64,000 nt of DNA from Zopfochytrium polystomum (GCA_025765615.1 JAIVFJ010000004.1:124001-188000), one strand, 5' to 3'; shown: positions 53,413 through 63,427, counted from the stretch's first letter. A program made the numbers and translations. Notes: a model not told the origin generated them from the sequence alone.

Positions 53413-54373
53413 TGTGACTATGTCATTATATTGGCCCCCCATATTTATTTTTTATTACCATTCATCACATCCCTCACAGGCTCTAGTGTTTATCACTATA
53501 AAAGAGCATCCTGTGTTCCTTGTGCTGAATGGGCCTAAGCACAAGGGGCACACCCCTCATTCATCCTATTCATTCTTATTTTTACTCATTTTCCTTTTTC
53601 TCTCATTTTCCCACCTTTCAATCCACTGTCCCTGCACTGATGTGGCCTCAAAGCCTCAAATTATGTTCACCCCAAATTTGGAGGCAGGAGAGACACTGGG
53701 TGGAGGGGGGGTGTGGCTGAAAGAGTGATTCACCCTTCCAACTTGTTCTTTCTTTCATTTTCTCCTTTTGTTATGTCTTTCCCTTTTTCTCTTTTCTTTC
53801 TTTCTTCCTTCTTTCCTTTTTTCTCTCCTCCCCTTTCCTATAAATACTCCCTCTCTCCCCTCCTTTGTTCTATATATATCTACTCTCTCTCAATAAATCC
53901 TACCTAGGTAACAACCAATCCTTTTCTTTCCTCTTTGGTGTTTCTCCCTGGGCCAGTGCTACCAGACCAAGCTGGGGATGGAGTCCTCTTAGGCCAGTGC
54001 TACCTGACCAAGCTAGTAGAGGTATGATTTCCCCAGGCCAGTGTGTTGTATGCCAAGCTGGGGTGAGGTTTCCTTCCCTTTTCCTTTCTCTTCCTTCCCC
54101 TACCTGGTTGGTTCTCACATTGAGCTCTGTCTCTGTGATACTGGCAGATGCCATACTGCCTTAGGGCATCCCCTTGTTGAACTGCTGCCTGTTGGTCACC
54201 ATGTTGGATAGTCAGGGCTTGAACCTGGGGCCTGTGGGGTACTCTTCATTGAGCAACTCCAATTGGTCTAGCTGTCCTTGAATAAAGACAGAATTGAACC
54301 ACATCATCCATCTTTGTTGAGTTTGAGCTGAATCCAGGGTACTGGCTCTGCTAATAACCAGGAGCTTCCCATC
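53413..54373 (+). other. Non-coding insert replacing RT-RNase H
   Basis: About 960 bp with promoter-like features on the plus strand: TATAAATACTCCC (53838) and CAATAAATCC (about 53890). Three imperfect copies of GGCCAGTGCTACC(A/T)GACCAAGCT follow (53952-54060). It looks like a solo LTR or promoter-bearing element of unknown family, but I found no matching flanking duplication. Confidence 0.45.
54195..54275 (-). other. tRNA-like/SINE-like segment (tentative)
   Basis: On the minus strand, TTGCTCAATGA resembles an A-box and GGTTCAAGCCC, about 30 bases later, a B-box. The acceptor stem does not close, so it is not a functional tRNA; at best it is a tRNA-derived repeat. Confidence 0.3.
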
Positions 54374-54440
54374 TTAAAGACTTGTCTTATCCCTTTTGCC
54401 ACTAGACTGTAGATGAGCCCCTGAAGATGAAGAGGAGATC

Positions 54441-55487
54441 TCATATTGCTGCATCATGCCTTGTCTTGAGTATCTCAAGTTTTTCCTCCTCTTGGCTGAT
54501 TTGAATCTTGTGAGGCTTGGGGTCCTTGGGAATAGCATGGGCCCACACACTGTCAGGAAGCAATGAAAGGTGTGTCTTGGATTGTGGGGTGAAACCATCT
54601 CCCCCTTCAGGTGCAAGGTCTGTCCTTCTGTGCTCATCAGCAGTGGGGCTTGAATTGTTGACTGGGAACTGTGATTCTTGAATCTTTGACTGAGGGTTCT
54701 GTTCTTGGCAAAGATTGTGAGCTGTGGAGCTTGAATCTTGAATTTGGACTGTGAACTGTGGTACTTGAATCTTTGACTGTGGGTTCTGTGAACTACAGAC
54801 TTGGCCATGACTGTGAGCTCTATGAGCTGTACTGGAATCTTGACTATGAACTTTGAACTGTGAAACTTGAATCTTGGCTGGCTGTGAATCTTGAATCAAG
54901 GGCTTGAGAGCATGAAACTTGGGGGCTTGACTTGAGTTTTGGGTGACTGTTCCAATTGGTGGAGGTTGGACTTGACCAGTGACCCAATCAATGTCAGGGT
55001 TCTGGGCTTGCAGCCATGGTAATCCCAGGATGACAGAGAATGTGGGTGAGCCAAGATCCAATACTTCCAGGTTGACCATGGATGGTGGAAAGTCTTGGAT
55101 GTGGAGGTTTAGCTTGGTTTCATGGCTGATTTCCTTGAACAGAGCATGATTGGCAAAGTGGACCTTGAGGGGTGTGGATTTCTTGATGGTGGGAATGGCA
55201 CAAGACTTGGCAAGGGTGGCATCAATGATGTTGCAGGATGATCCAGAGTCGATAAGGGCCTTGGTTGTGATGGTTGACTTGGGTGAGAGTTGAATCTTGA
55301 CATCCATGGTGAGTTGGTGGGGCTTGGAATCTGAGGTGTTTGTGGTGCTGGTGGTGATGATGAAACAGGGGCAGCTTGGAGGAGGGTCCAGGGAATTGCC
55401 CCTCAGTGAGCCTGGACCTGGGAGTTTGGGTGCTTCTTCTTTGGGCAGCCCTTGACAGCATGCTCCTTGGAGCCACAGTAGAAACAC
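54441..55487 (-). CDS. Chromovirus protease part of pol (truncated)
   Basis: Open in the -1 frame relative to gag, overlapping it by about 85 bp. Aspartic protease ALIDSGSSCNIIDATLA and the closing motif VILGLPWLQAQNPDIDW are clear. Repetitive sequence rich in SQ, IQ and QNPQSK follows, then a stop at 54441, where RT should begin. It would be made only by frameshifting from gag. Confidence 0.8.
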   Translation of the reverse strand: MFLLWLQGACCQGLPKEEAPKLPGPGSLRGNSLDPPPSCPCFIITTSTTNTSDSKPHQLTMDVKIQLSPKSTITTKALIDSGSSCNIIDATLAKSCAIPTIKKSTPLKVHFANHALFKEISHETKLNLHIQDFPPSMVNLEVLDLGSPTFSVILGLPWLQAQNPDIDWVTGQVQPPPIGTVTQNSSQAPKFHALKPLIQDSQPAKIQVSQFKVHSQDSSTAHRAHSHGQVCSSQNPQSKIQVPQFTVQIQDSSSTAHNLCQEQNPQSKIQESQFPVNNSSPTADEHRRTDLAPEGGDGFTPQSKTHLSLLPDSVWAHAIPKDPKPHKIQISQEEEKLEILKTRHDAAI

Positions 55488-56326
55488 AGTCCCTGCTGGG
55501 CCCTCCTTGTTTTCTCCTCTTGGCTCAGAGGACCCTTAGGAAGTGTCTCAAATGCATCCACTTGCATGGGTTCAGGAACTGTAAGAGCTTGAGGGACTGG
55601 GGTAGGTCTTGATGTAGTTCCTACTTGTCTTTGCTTCAGCCTCTTGGAGTAGAGTCTGTTGTCAATCTTGATGGCAAGGAGAATGTACTCTTCCAAGGTC
55701 TCAGGGATGTGCAGAGACTGGGAGAGCATGTCTTGGATGGACTCATGGAGACCATCATGGTACAGCTCCATCAGAGCTGCATCATTGTATCCAGAGTTTC
55801 TGGCTAGTTGCTTGAATTGGTTGGTGTAGGCCACACAAGATTGCTTTCCTTGCTTGATATGCTTGAGCTTGGATCTTGCTGTCCAAGATGCGTAGTGGTC
55901 ACCAAAGGTAGCTTCCAGCCCCTCCCAGAGCTCTTGCAGGGTGGTGGGTGTGCTTGGGAGAGATCGGTACCATGATTGAGCTTGACCAGACAGGAGGGTG
56001 CTTGTGAAAAGAACCTTGACTTGCTCACTGGGAAATCTTGAAGGTTGGAGAAGGATGACATTCTCCACAGTGGCCATAAAGTTCCTGAGGTCTTTGGCCA
56101 GTCCAGTGAACTTGTCCGGGCTGGGAACCTTGGGCTCTCTTGCTTGGTTGGCTTGGGGCAGGGGAAGAGGTTGATGCTCTTTTTGGTGAAGTTGTTGTTG
56201 AAGCTGGTGCTGCTGGTGAAGGACTTGTTCTTGAAGTTGGTGTGTCTGTCTTGAAAGGGCTTGCAATTGGTCCATCAAGGCTTGGAAGGCAGTTGCATCA
56301 GGGAAGGTGTTGTTTGGGTCAGACAT
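55403..56326 (-). CDS. Chromovirus gag
   Basis: 307 residues from ATG (MSDPNNTFPDATAF). A Q/H-rich coiled N-terminus (LQEQVLHQQHQLQQQL), a retrotransposon-gag capsid domain (DKFTGLAKDLRNFMATVENV to QSWYRSLPS, LEATFGDHYASWTARSKL), and one CCHC zinc knuckle CFYCGSKEHAVKGC near the C-terminus. Forms the particle and binds RNA. Intact. Confidence 0.9.
   Translation of the reverse strand: MSDPNNTFPDATAFQALMDQLQALSRQTHQLQEQVLHQQHQLQQQLHQKEHQPLPLPQANQAREPKVPSPDKFTGLAKDLRNFMATVENVILLQPSRFPSEQVKVLFTSTLLSGQAQSWYRSLPSTPTTLQELWEGLEATFGDHYASWTARSKLKHIKQGKQSCVAYTNQFKQLARNSGYNDAALMELYHDGLHESIQDMLSQSLHIPETLEEYILLAIKIDNRLYSKRLKQRQVGTTSRPTPVPQALTVPEPMQVDAFETLPKGPLSQEEKTRRAQQGLCFYCGSKEHAVKGCPKKKHPNSQVQAH
55424..55430 (-). 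promoter_or_regulatory. Chromovirus -1 frameshift site CCCAAAC
   Basis: In gag frame the minus strand reads C CCA AAC, a canonical X-XXY-YYZ slippery heptamer, within the gag/pol overlap and 6 codons before the gag stop at 55403-55405. Slippage gives the protease frame seen downstream (PKLPGPG). Confidence 0.75.
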
Positions 56327-56353
56327 GATGGCAGAGAGTAGTAGGAGAGGGTG

Positions 56354-56364
56354 AAGTGAATTAT
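56354..56364 (-). promoter_or_regulatory. Chromovirus self-priming site
   Basis: ATAATTCACTT starts two bases after the 5' LTR (minus strand) and is complementary to AAGTGAATTAT in the LTR (56442-56452). That stretch lies about 35 bases after TATAAAAG (56480-56489), i.e. where the transcript should start. This is the arrangement of Tf1-type self-priming. Confidence 0.65.
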
Positions 56365-56366
56365 GA

Positions 56367-56679
56367 TGTCAGGAACATGGCAGGACAAGGCAAGGCAAGG
56401 CAGAGAAGGAACTGAGAGGAGTGATGATTGTATTGGAAACAATAATTCACTTGAGGGATGGGACAGGTCCCCCATCCCCCTTTTATACCTTTTGAGAGTG
56501 TTCCTTGTCAAGACTCAAAGAAAGTTCCAGAAAGAGCAATTAGTAATACAATGATACCAATGATACCAATGACAACAAGACAAGTCAGGAAAGCAAAGAA
56601 GGTTCCAGAAGGTTCCACAAGGTTCCATGAAGGAATGTTCTAGAAGGTTCCAGAGGTTTCCAGAGGGTGATTCATAACA
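56367..56679 (-). mobile_element. Chromovirus 5' LTR
   Basis: 313 bp; right flank CATCC. Confidence 0.9.
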
Positions 56680-56684
56680 CATCC

Positions 56685-56954
56685 CTTGGCAGTTGGGCAG
56701 TCTCTGTTAGTCACCAAAAAAGAAAATATGTTGAGAAAACCCTGGCGCAACGGAAACTGTTAAGACGAAAGTAGTAAAAGCAGGCCCAATAATAAAGACG
56801 GGTTAGCTGCAAATACACTTTGATAACGCCTTGGAAACTAAAGAACCGGGAGCAATAATAGGAGTCCCGATCCCTGCGGTTTTATGACAGGTACGCTTGT
56901 TTTTGCGAATAAAATCCCTAGACTTTATCACTGAGACCTCAGTGTAGTCTCACA
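56685..56954. other. Intergenic, nothing recognised
   Basis: 270 bp continuing the sequence interrupted at 51762; no gene or known repeat seen. Confidence 0.4.
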
Positions 56955-57173
56955 TTCTTTGCTTTCCTGACTTGTCTTGTTGTCATTGGTATCATTGGTA
57001 TCATTGTATTACTAGTTGCTCTTTCTGGAACTTTCTTTGAGACTTGACAAGGAAGACTCTCAAAAGGTATAGGGGGACCTGTCCCATCCCTCAAGTGAAT
57101 TATTGTTTCCAATACAATCATCACTCCTCTCAGTTTCTTGTCTGCCTTGTCCTGACCTGCCCTGTTCCTGACA
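56955..57173 (+). mobile_element. Truncated chromovirus LTR
   Basis: Matches the LTR from CTTTGCTTTCC to the CCTGACA end; the first part is missing. Confidence 0.8.
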
Positions 57174-57184
57174 AGTCTCCCTGC

Positions 57185-57545
57185 TGCTGTTGGTTCCAAC
57201 ACCTGAGCTGTACACTGTTATCTGATTCACTTTTGCTGTGGATTACCATGTGGTTGATACTCTTTACCAATTCCACAAGGGCCACTGGTGTTGGTTCTGG
57301 CTCAGGTAGCTGTTCAATGTGTACGTTTGCTTTGCAAAGTAGGGCCTTGATGTTGGTGTTGGTTTCCTGAAGTATGTCATGAGAGTGAGGGCATGTGGTG
57401 ATGTTGTAGTTCTGAAACATCATTGTCAGCATCTGATTTGTTGAGTTTGGGGGAGCTGTCTTTGGCAATAGTGAGGTCGTTGAGGCAATGTGTGATAACA
57501 CAACCAGTGTTGATGTTGATGAGCTATGGTATGGGAAATGGCAAT
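57185..57545 (-). pseudogene. Copia-2-like linker fragment
   Basis: The minus-strand frame contains ILQETNTNIKALLCKANVHI and EQLPEPEPTPVAL, matching the Copia-1 integrase/RT linker (LREANVRVDQFPEPGP). It ends with the first bases of the conserved non-coding block (CAAAAGTGAATCAGATAACAG). It thus shows that block following an otherwise open coding linker. Confidence 0.65.
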
Positions 57546-58259
57546 TATCGCTTGTTCCAAAAATCACCAACCTGAGGTCATTTTTTAAAAAATGCGAATC
57601 AGAGGCATCGCATTAAATTTCCGCCAATGAGCGTCCTTCAATCCTACTAAAGTTGATCTCATTTTCGACTTGAACAATCCTCTAACACCGAAGCACAAAA
57701 AATTAGTCAACACAAGGATATGTCACGTTTTGAGTCTTTTCTGGCCTTCGCTGTCGGAGATTCTCCTTCGTTGTTGTTCTAGATATGTGTGGAAGTCTCA
57801 CGGGACTACCCACCCCTGGGGATGGGCGCGCAACCCCTTTGTCCCGTGGGCGGTTGCTTTGTCACAGGACGGCATCCATTTCGCGACTTCCTCAAATCGC
57901 TCTCCCGGCTTATGCCCGTTCTTTATTGTTTTATCGAAATGGGGCTGCGAGAAAATGAGCTTTCGACCATTGGTCAGTGGGAGTGGTTTTTCAGCCGTGG
58001 CCCCTCACGTGCAGAATTGCAAACAAAAAAAAGATCCGTCAGCAAATAAATAATCAAGACGCGTGACGCGGTTTTGTGCTGACTGTGCGCCCACCAGAAG
58101 CACCCAAACGGAAAGTAGATTACTCACGCGTCAAGCAAAGACGAAAAACGATGCAGAGGCAGAGACAACGTGAAGAAATTCAGGGTGGGACAGGCGCACA
58201 CGAGGGGTCAGGAGACATGAAAAACCAAATGGAGCTTACTCAGAAGAACTAAATTATCG
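57546..58259. other. Intergenic upstream of carboxylesterase
   Basis: About 700 bp. Short overlapping frames at 57670-58053 have no recognisable domain and I do not call them. It probably holds the esterase promoter. Confidence 0.4.
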
Positions 58260-58264
58260 TGCGA

Positions 58265-58276
58265 AGGTATAAATAC
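58265..58276 (+). promoter_or_regulatory. TATA box of carboxylesterase gene
   Basis: GGTATAAATACC, about 100 bases before the start codon. Confidence 0.6.
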
Positions 58277-58371
58277 CCTCCCTCACCCGATTCCCGCTTT
58301 CACGGACGGTGCTAAACGCCGAGAGTTCAAAAAGCCGGATCGATCGTTTTCCATTATACTAAGCAACCGTG

Positions 58372-60425
58372 ATGCGCGCACGCGGACTCTTGCTCTTCCT
58401 GGCCGCGGCGGCGTTTCTGTCGGCTCCCACCTCCTCCGCAGCCTCAGTGGACCTGGATGTCCAAGGGTAAGTGGATCCAACTGTCGCTTCTCCCGTTTGC
58501 AGCTCCTCTTTATTTAGCGCCAGTTCCTGATATTCAGGGAGGCAACGACCAGCGTTCCATCATACGGTTCTCCCGGGTCGGCAGTCGACAGTATGGACCG
58601 CAGCTGGTCGAACCCCGAACCTTCTCAAAATCGTAAATATTGCGATGACGGCTCTGATCGATTAAATTCAAACAGGGTCAAACTTAGCTACGTACGTCGT
58701 CGGAGCAGCATCACCACATGTTCGCTTTAAACGACCTTATTTTAATCGTTTGTCCTCCAAATAACGACAGGGAGCATTCACAGGATTTACTTTCTCGCCT
58801 TTCAACGACAACACGAAGGTCCGTGTCCACCTCGGCATTCCGTACGCGCAGGCTCCAGTCGGCAATTTGCGCTTTCTGGGGCCGAGGCCTATCCTTAAGG
58901 ACATGGGGGACCGCAACGCGACCTCCTTTGGCGCAACTTGCATTCAAGCCATTTCGGCAATGTATCCGTACGGGCAATCAGAAGGCAAGTATAGACATCC
59001 TGGCGAATCGCTTGAATAGCGGACACTGAAAATGACCAACTTTTTTGGGGGCGGTTTTGTTAAGACTGCTTGTTCGTGAATGTTTTCGCTCCTGCCAAGA
59101 TACCTCGCAACAAGAAGCTCCCCGTCATGGTTTGGATTCACGGAGGTGGTTTCGATTCAGGAACCACCACATTCGACTACTACAACGGATCAACAATGGT
59201 GCACAGATCGATTGAGGCTGGTCAGGATGTCGTTGTGGTCTCTTTCAACTACCGCCTTGGCCTCTTTGGCTTCCTAGCATCTCCAGAAATCCAAGCAGCT
59301 GGCGGCTCCAACGCAGCGCTTCGTGACCAAATCGCTGCGTTCCGATGGGTTCGTGAGAATATTGGCGCCTTTGGCGGAGACTCCTCCAAAGTCACAGCCT
59401 TTGGGCAGTCAGCTGGAAGCGTTTCCATCGTGAATCATATGACCGCAACCCTGCCCGCTAGCGACTCCACACCACTCTTCGATGCGGCAATTCTTGAGTC
59501 AGGAGGTGCCCACTTCGGTTTCACATTTAACTGGACTACAGTCTACGGGACGGTCTACAATGGCCTGGCAGCGACCACCAAGTGTGCCAATTTGACTTGC
59601 CTTCAAGCACTTCCTGCTGATACTCTTCGCACGGTGCAAAGCGCTTTAGAGAAGAACGGTGCTTCGTTTCGGCCTTATATCGATGGGGACTACATTTCGT
59701 CGAATCCTCAGAAGCGACTTCTGAATGGGGACTTCATGAATATTCCAATTCTCGTAGGAACTAATACGAACGAAGGGTCGTCGACTGTCACCACAGTTGA
59801 CGACTACAATTCCTTGCTCGCGAAATCGTTCCCGGGCCTTCCGCAATCGATTATCTCCACCGCTTACGCGCTCTATCCGCTTAGTAATTACAACTCTTCG
59901 TCATTCGGAACATCTGCTGCGCCATATCTGGCTGCCTCTGACCTTCTGGGCGACGTGTCCCTACAATGCCCATCTCAGCGAGTCGCGGATGCTTACTCGT
60001 TGCTTTCGAAAGCGATTGATAGGAAGGATGGAAAACCGCTCGTCTACCGATATCATTTCAACCACCTGCCCACTGCCGGAATTCCAGACTCGCAGCTTAT
60101 TCGTGGCGTTGGGCATGGTTACGAGGTGCCCTACGTTTTCGGCTCTCCGGCAACGTTGGTAAATACGAACGAGACCTCCCTTGCGAAGGAAATGGTGAGC
60201 ATGTGGACTTTCTTCGCGCGTTCAACCGGGAAAAAAGGAATGAATGGCTGGAAGGGGCAAACCATTGACTGGCCCAAATATGAGGCCTCTGCGGCGGATG
60301 GTGCCGGTGGAGGGCTCAGGTATCGCATCGATGCAGCGGGCTCTTACGCTGTAGAGGTTGATAATGTGAGGACGGCCAAGTGTAACTTCTGGAAATCTGT
60401 AACCGCGGCAATCTCATCGCCTTGA
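58372..60425 (+). CDS. Secreted type-B carboxylesterase/lipase
   Basis: Four exons by reading: 58372-58466, 58538-58691, 58771-58984, 59065-60425 (introns 71, 79 and 80 nt; donors GTAAGT, GTACGT and a non-standard GCAAGT), giving 607 residues. Residues 1-23 form a signal peptide (LLLFLAAAAFLSAPTSSAA). The alpha/beta-hydrolase core has KLSYGAFTGF, LGIPYAQAPVGNLRF, oxyanion HGGGF (180-184), nucleophile GQSAG (Ser270), NEG (Glu391) and GHGYEVPYVFG (His505), the full Ser-Glu-His triad. Cysteines in FGATCIQ and SEDCLF would form the family's first disulfide. It hydrolyses carboxylic esters outside the cell; substrate unknown. The SEDCLF motif is split by the GC-AG intron, which supports that splice. 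Confidence 0.9.
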
Positions 60426-60554
60426 ACTATGAACCTTAATGAATAATGACGAGCCTCTTCTAGTTTGAATCAGTGTATTGTGTGCCTCTCCGTTTGATTG
60501 TTACAACAATAAGATGGAGTGAAGTGAAGAAGATAGCCAAACCAACTACATAAG

Positions 60555-60939
60555 CTACATAAGCAGTCGATAGACTCCGGCTGTTCCAAACACTGCCGCC
60601 GGCGTGTTGTTGTTTTTTAGCAAGAATGATCAGCTCCAACCCGCTTCATGTCTTACCTGCCGCCATAGCACCGAGAACGATCCTATGCCTGTGGGCGTCG
60701 CGAGCAGCTGCCGCCACCATCCGCACAAAGTCTGCTTCCGACGACTGCCGTGCGACGGAGACGGGTTGAACGCGGCGCATTTCGTAGAGGGAGTACCCGG
60801 CCACCCCAAGTGCGACGCCGGAGCCGGTTATTCTACACCCAAGACAATCACTTGCCGGTGGTGCTCTCAGCTCGGCAACCGGCATCGTCGTCGTCGCGGT
60901 CGCCGTCGTTGCGACCGCCTCGGAGGAGACTGCTGTCAT
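60555..60939 (-). CDS. DMAC1/DUF4536-like small membrane protein
   Basis: Two exons: 60939-60657 and 60592-60555 (64-nt intron, donor GTAAGA, acceptor GGCAG), 106 residues. Without splicing the frame ends four codons later (GKT); splicing yields AMAAVFGTAGVYRLLM, a second hydrophobic helix, which I take as support. An alanine/threonine-rich N-terminus precedes the family signature DCLGCRITGSGVALGVAGY (C-x2-CR, first membrane helix). Members of this family sit in the inner mitochondrial membrane; human DMAC1 assists complex I assembly. Whether that role holds here is inference. It converges on the esterase (130 bp between stops) and diverges from the RING gene. Confidence 0.65.
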
Positions 60940-61591
60940 GTGGTGAATCAATTTGATGATGCAATCTGTTGCCGATTTGCGCTCGGGTCCCTCGCTCGCT
61001 CGCTCGCTCGCTCGCTCGTCGCTCGTCAGATGGCACAGCAACAAATCGCTTTTTGGTCGGAGAAGGAGGAAGAGCGCGAGCGCGAGCGAGGGAGGGAGTC
61101 TTCTTTTCTATTTCTTTTTTGATTTCTTTTCTGGTCTGTCGAAGTCACGTCAAGTCAAGTCACACCAGCCAGCCAGTCAGGTCAGTGGGTTCAGAAAGTT
61201 GTCGTCATCGACCAACAACAATCAATCACAACCACCCCGTTGTTGCGGAGGCACAGACAGTTGCCGGTGGGCTGGCAGGACGCACACGATATGGTGGTGG
61301 CCGCTCAGCTTGTCTACACCATCGATGATCAGCGGTATCTCCGGCGGAACGTAGTCACTTCCGCTCAACCACAACAACCCGAACCTCTACGTCGCCACCA
61401 CCACCACCACCAACACGATCCACAACCGGCACCAGAGGACGACCATGCTCCTCAGCCGGCTGAAGATCCCGTTGCACACGACAGTTCTTCGCCCCTCCCC
61501 ACATCTCCAACCGAGAAAGACGGTGCGGCGGTCGTGTCAAATGCACCGACAACGCAGCTCCCTGACCAACCAATTCCCTCCCTCGACCCGA
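60940..61591. promoter_or_regulatory. Divergent promoter region with GCTC repeat
   Basis: 650 bp between divergent genes. It includes seven GCTC units (60990-61018). From 61290 a second open frame (61240-61647; MVVAAQLVYTIDDQRY..., His/Pro-rich) might be an upstream exon of the RING gene joined by a small intron, but I could not place the splice sites. Confidence 0.4.
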
Positions 61592-62983
61592 ATGCACATC
61601 ATCAACCGATACCAACCGTCAGCGTTAGCAATTGTTGCCAGCAGTGATGACGCAGCGGCGATATCCGACGACGAGCTAGACGAAGAGGATGACGAGCAGC
61701 CACAAAACCGAGGAGTCAACCCAATGGATGATTTCGACCCCGAAGATCTTAAGAACCCTCGCGCTCCGGAACTCGATTACTGTCCCCTTTGCTTCAACAT
61801 TCCCAATCGGGCCAAGGCAGGTATCTCCCTGCATTCAACCAACCTACTGTCCTGTTTCAGAGCTACTGATCAGTGGACTTGCTTATTTTTATTGGTAGCT
61901 TCTCACATGCTGCGGAAACAGAATAATATGCTCGATTTGTGCCCGGAACTGGCTTCAGAAGCATAAGACTTGCCCGTTCTGTCGAACACGGATACGAGCC
62001 TCGAAACGCGCAACTGGCCTAGAAGATGCAGTTGCTCAACAAACGCTTATAAACGAGCTCGACGTGATTTGTCCCTATGAAGATGCTGGATGCGATTGGA
62101 TCGGCCTCCGAAAGAACGTGAAACAGCACCTGGTTGAGGACTGCGTCGTCGCCTTTGGTGTGTACCTATCCCTCTTCCCGACTGCGCTGACATTCTGACA
62201 TTATCAGACCGCGAGACTGGGGAGCGGGCCGCGGGAACGCTTCCGATCGCGGAATTTGCCCTCGATGTTGTCCTGGGAGCAGCCCAAGGAAGAAGACTGG
62301 GGCACTGTCCTCAACTCCCTTGGCATGGCTCCCGTCCGCTCCACCGTCACACACACTGGCCGGTCTCACACCAGTGATCAGTCCTTTCGCTGCGCACCGC
62401 AATGTTTCTCAAAACTCGTATCGGCCTCTGCGGCACTTCGCCTCTCACAATTCTGTCATTGACCCGTCGTTCGCCCTAAGCAGCTTTTCTCAAACATTCT
62501 TAAATCGCACGCCATCTCCGTCTCACCGGTCCGTGCGCCCTGTAGCGGATCGATCGGCCGACGACGACGCAGCGTCCTCAGATTCATCAGACGCAGAATC
62601 AAACACTTTGCATCCTTCAGACTACTGTCGTCGAAACGAACCGGAGGCCCAGCGACAGTGCCATCCGTTCTCGCTCGACCCCACCAGTTGCTCCCGGCTG
62701 GCGCCGATCGCCATCGACAGGTGCGATCGGAACGTCGTCTTCTGCCTCCGCAGCAATTGCTATTCCCCAGCGACCGCCATCCAGCTTGCGCATGAGCACT
62801 TCTCCCCCACCAACATCGCCCTTGGGCCACTCCACCGGTTCCTCCCTTTTCTTTTCAAGCTCTCCAACGTCCTCGTCGCGCACGCGTTCTTGGCGCGGCC
62901 AGGCCTCCACTAGCCCTCCCTCTCAAGACAGTGGCGGAGAAAACGCTTTGGATCGCTTTTTCAAGAAAATACTGAAACGCTGA
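61592..62983 (+). CDS. RING-like and TRAF-type zinc-finger protein
   Basis: Confident exons: 61592-61816 and 61899-62157. The ATG at 61592 is tentative. An acidic N-terminus (DDELDEEDDEQ) leads to a RING-like domain, CPLC (64-67), CCGNRIICSIC (79-89) and CPFC (100-103), with Asn where most RINGs have the His of CGH. A TRAF-type finger (CPYEDAGCDWIGLRKNVKQH, 133-152) follows. Joining the two halves in frame requires a GC-AG intron (61817-61898, AAG/GCAGGT). A third intron begins at 62158 (GTGTGT) or 62160 and ends at 62207. After that the frame is ambiguous; the C-terminus probably ends GENALDRFFKKILKR at 62983, reached by an exon that may start at 62621. Likely an E3 ubiquitin ligase by family; substrate unknown. 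Confidence 0.65.
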
Positions 62984-63427
62984 ACACTCTGTCTTTGTCA
63001 ACCCACATGCATTTGAACTTCGCTTCACTTTCACTCCTTTTTTACCGTGCTCGCACTTCCAGTGCAGCCGCTCTGTTTCGCTTCGAATGCTGTTTGGCTT
63101 CATGGTCGATCAATGCTTTTCTGTGCTAGATTTCCAATATTGAGGGGGTTTCTTTATTGCCTTGCAGTTTGGTTGCGAGCAAGGCCGTCAGCGTTGCGTA
63201 TCCTTGGACAGTGAAACTGAGAAGTCTGTGGTTTCAGATCACTGTTTAAAGTATGTTGGGCGAAGGTCACACGGGACTTGGTGGGCGGAACGCTGCCACC
63301 ACCACTACAGCACGAAAGATTCAAATACGCAATAGTGGACCATAAAAACAAATAGGCAGGGAAAAAAAAAAGAAGGAAAAAAGTAGAGGCCAAAGGCCGA
63401 AGCACGCACTACTAACAAGAATGGCCC
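62984..63427. other. Intergenic between convergent genes
   Basis: About 440 bp with no supported gene. An A-rich stretch at 63360-63380 may belong to the 3' end of metH (reverse strand). Confidence 0.5.

Larger units (their letters stand above)
51763..56679 (-). mobile_element. Chromovirus (Ty3/gypsy with chromodomain)
   Basis: 4917 bp on the minus strand, 313-bp LTRs nearly identical to each other (one difference noticed), flanked by CATCC at 51758-51762 and 56680-56684. Order: gag, protease, [non-coding insert], integrase, chromodomain. RT and RNase H are absent, so it cannot replicate alone. The near-identical LTRs point to a recent insertion. Confidence 0.9.

Noticed and set aside
57670..58053. 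127-codon frame upstream of the esterase
   Set aside because: No domain, overlaps another frame of similar length, and sits in promoter position; not supported.
60990..61036. Low-complexity coding (ASERASER) on the minus strand upstream of the DMAC1-like protein
   Set aside because: It is the translation of the GCTC repeat; the ATG at 60937-60939 downstream is the better start.
62320..62913. 197-codon frame in the 3' part of the RING gene
   Set aside because: Competes with two other open frames there. The frame ending FFKKILKR at 62983 looks more protein-like, so I did not call this one separately.
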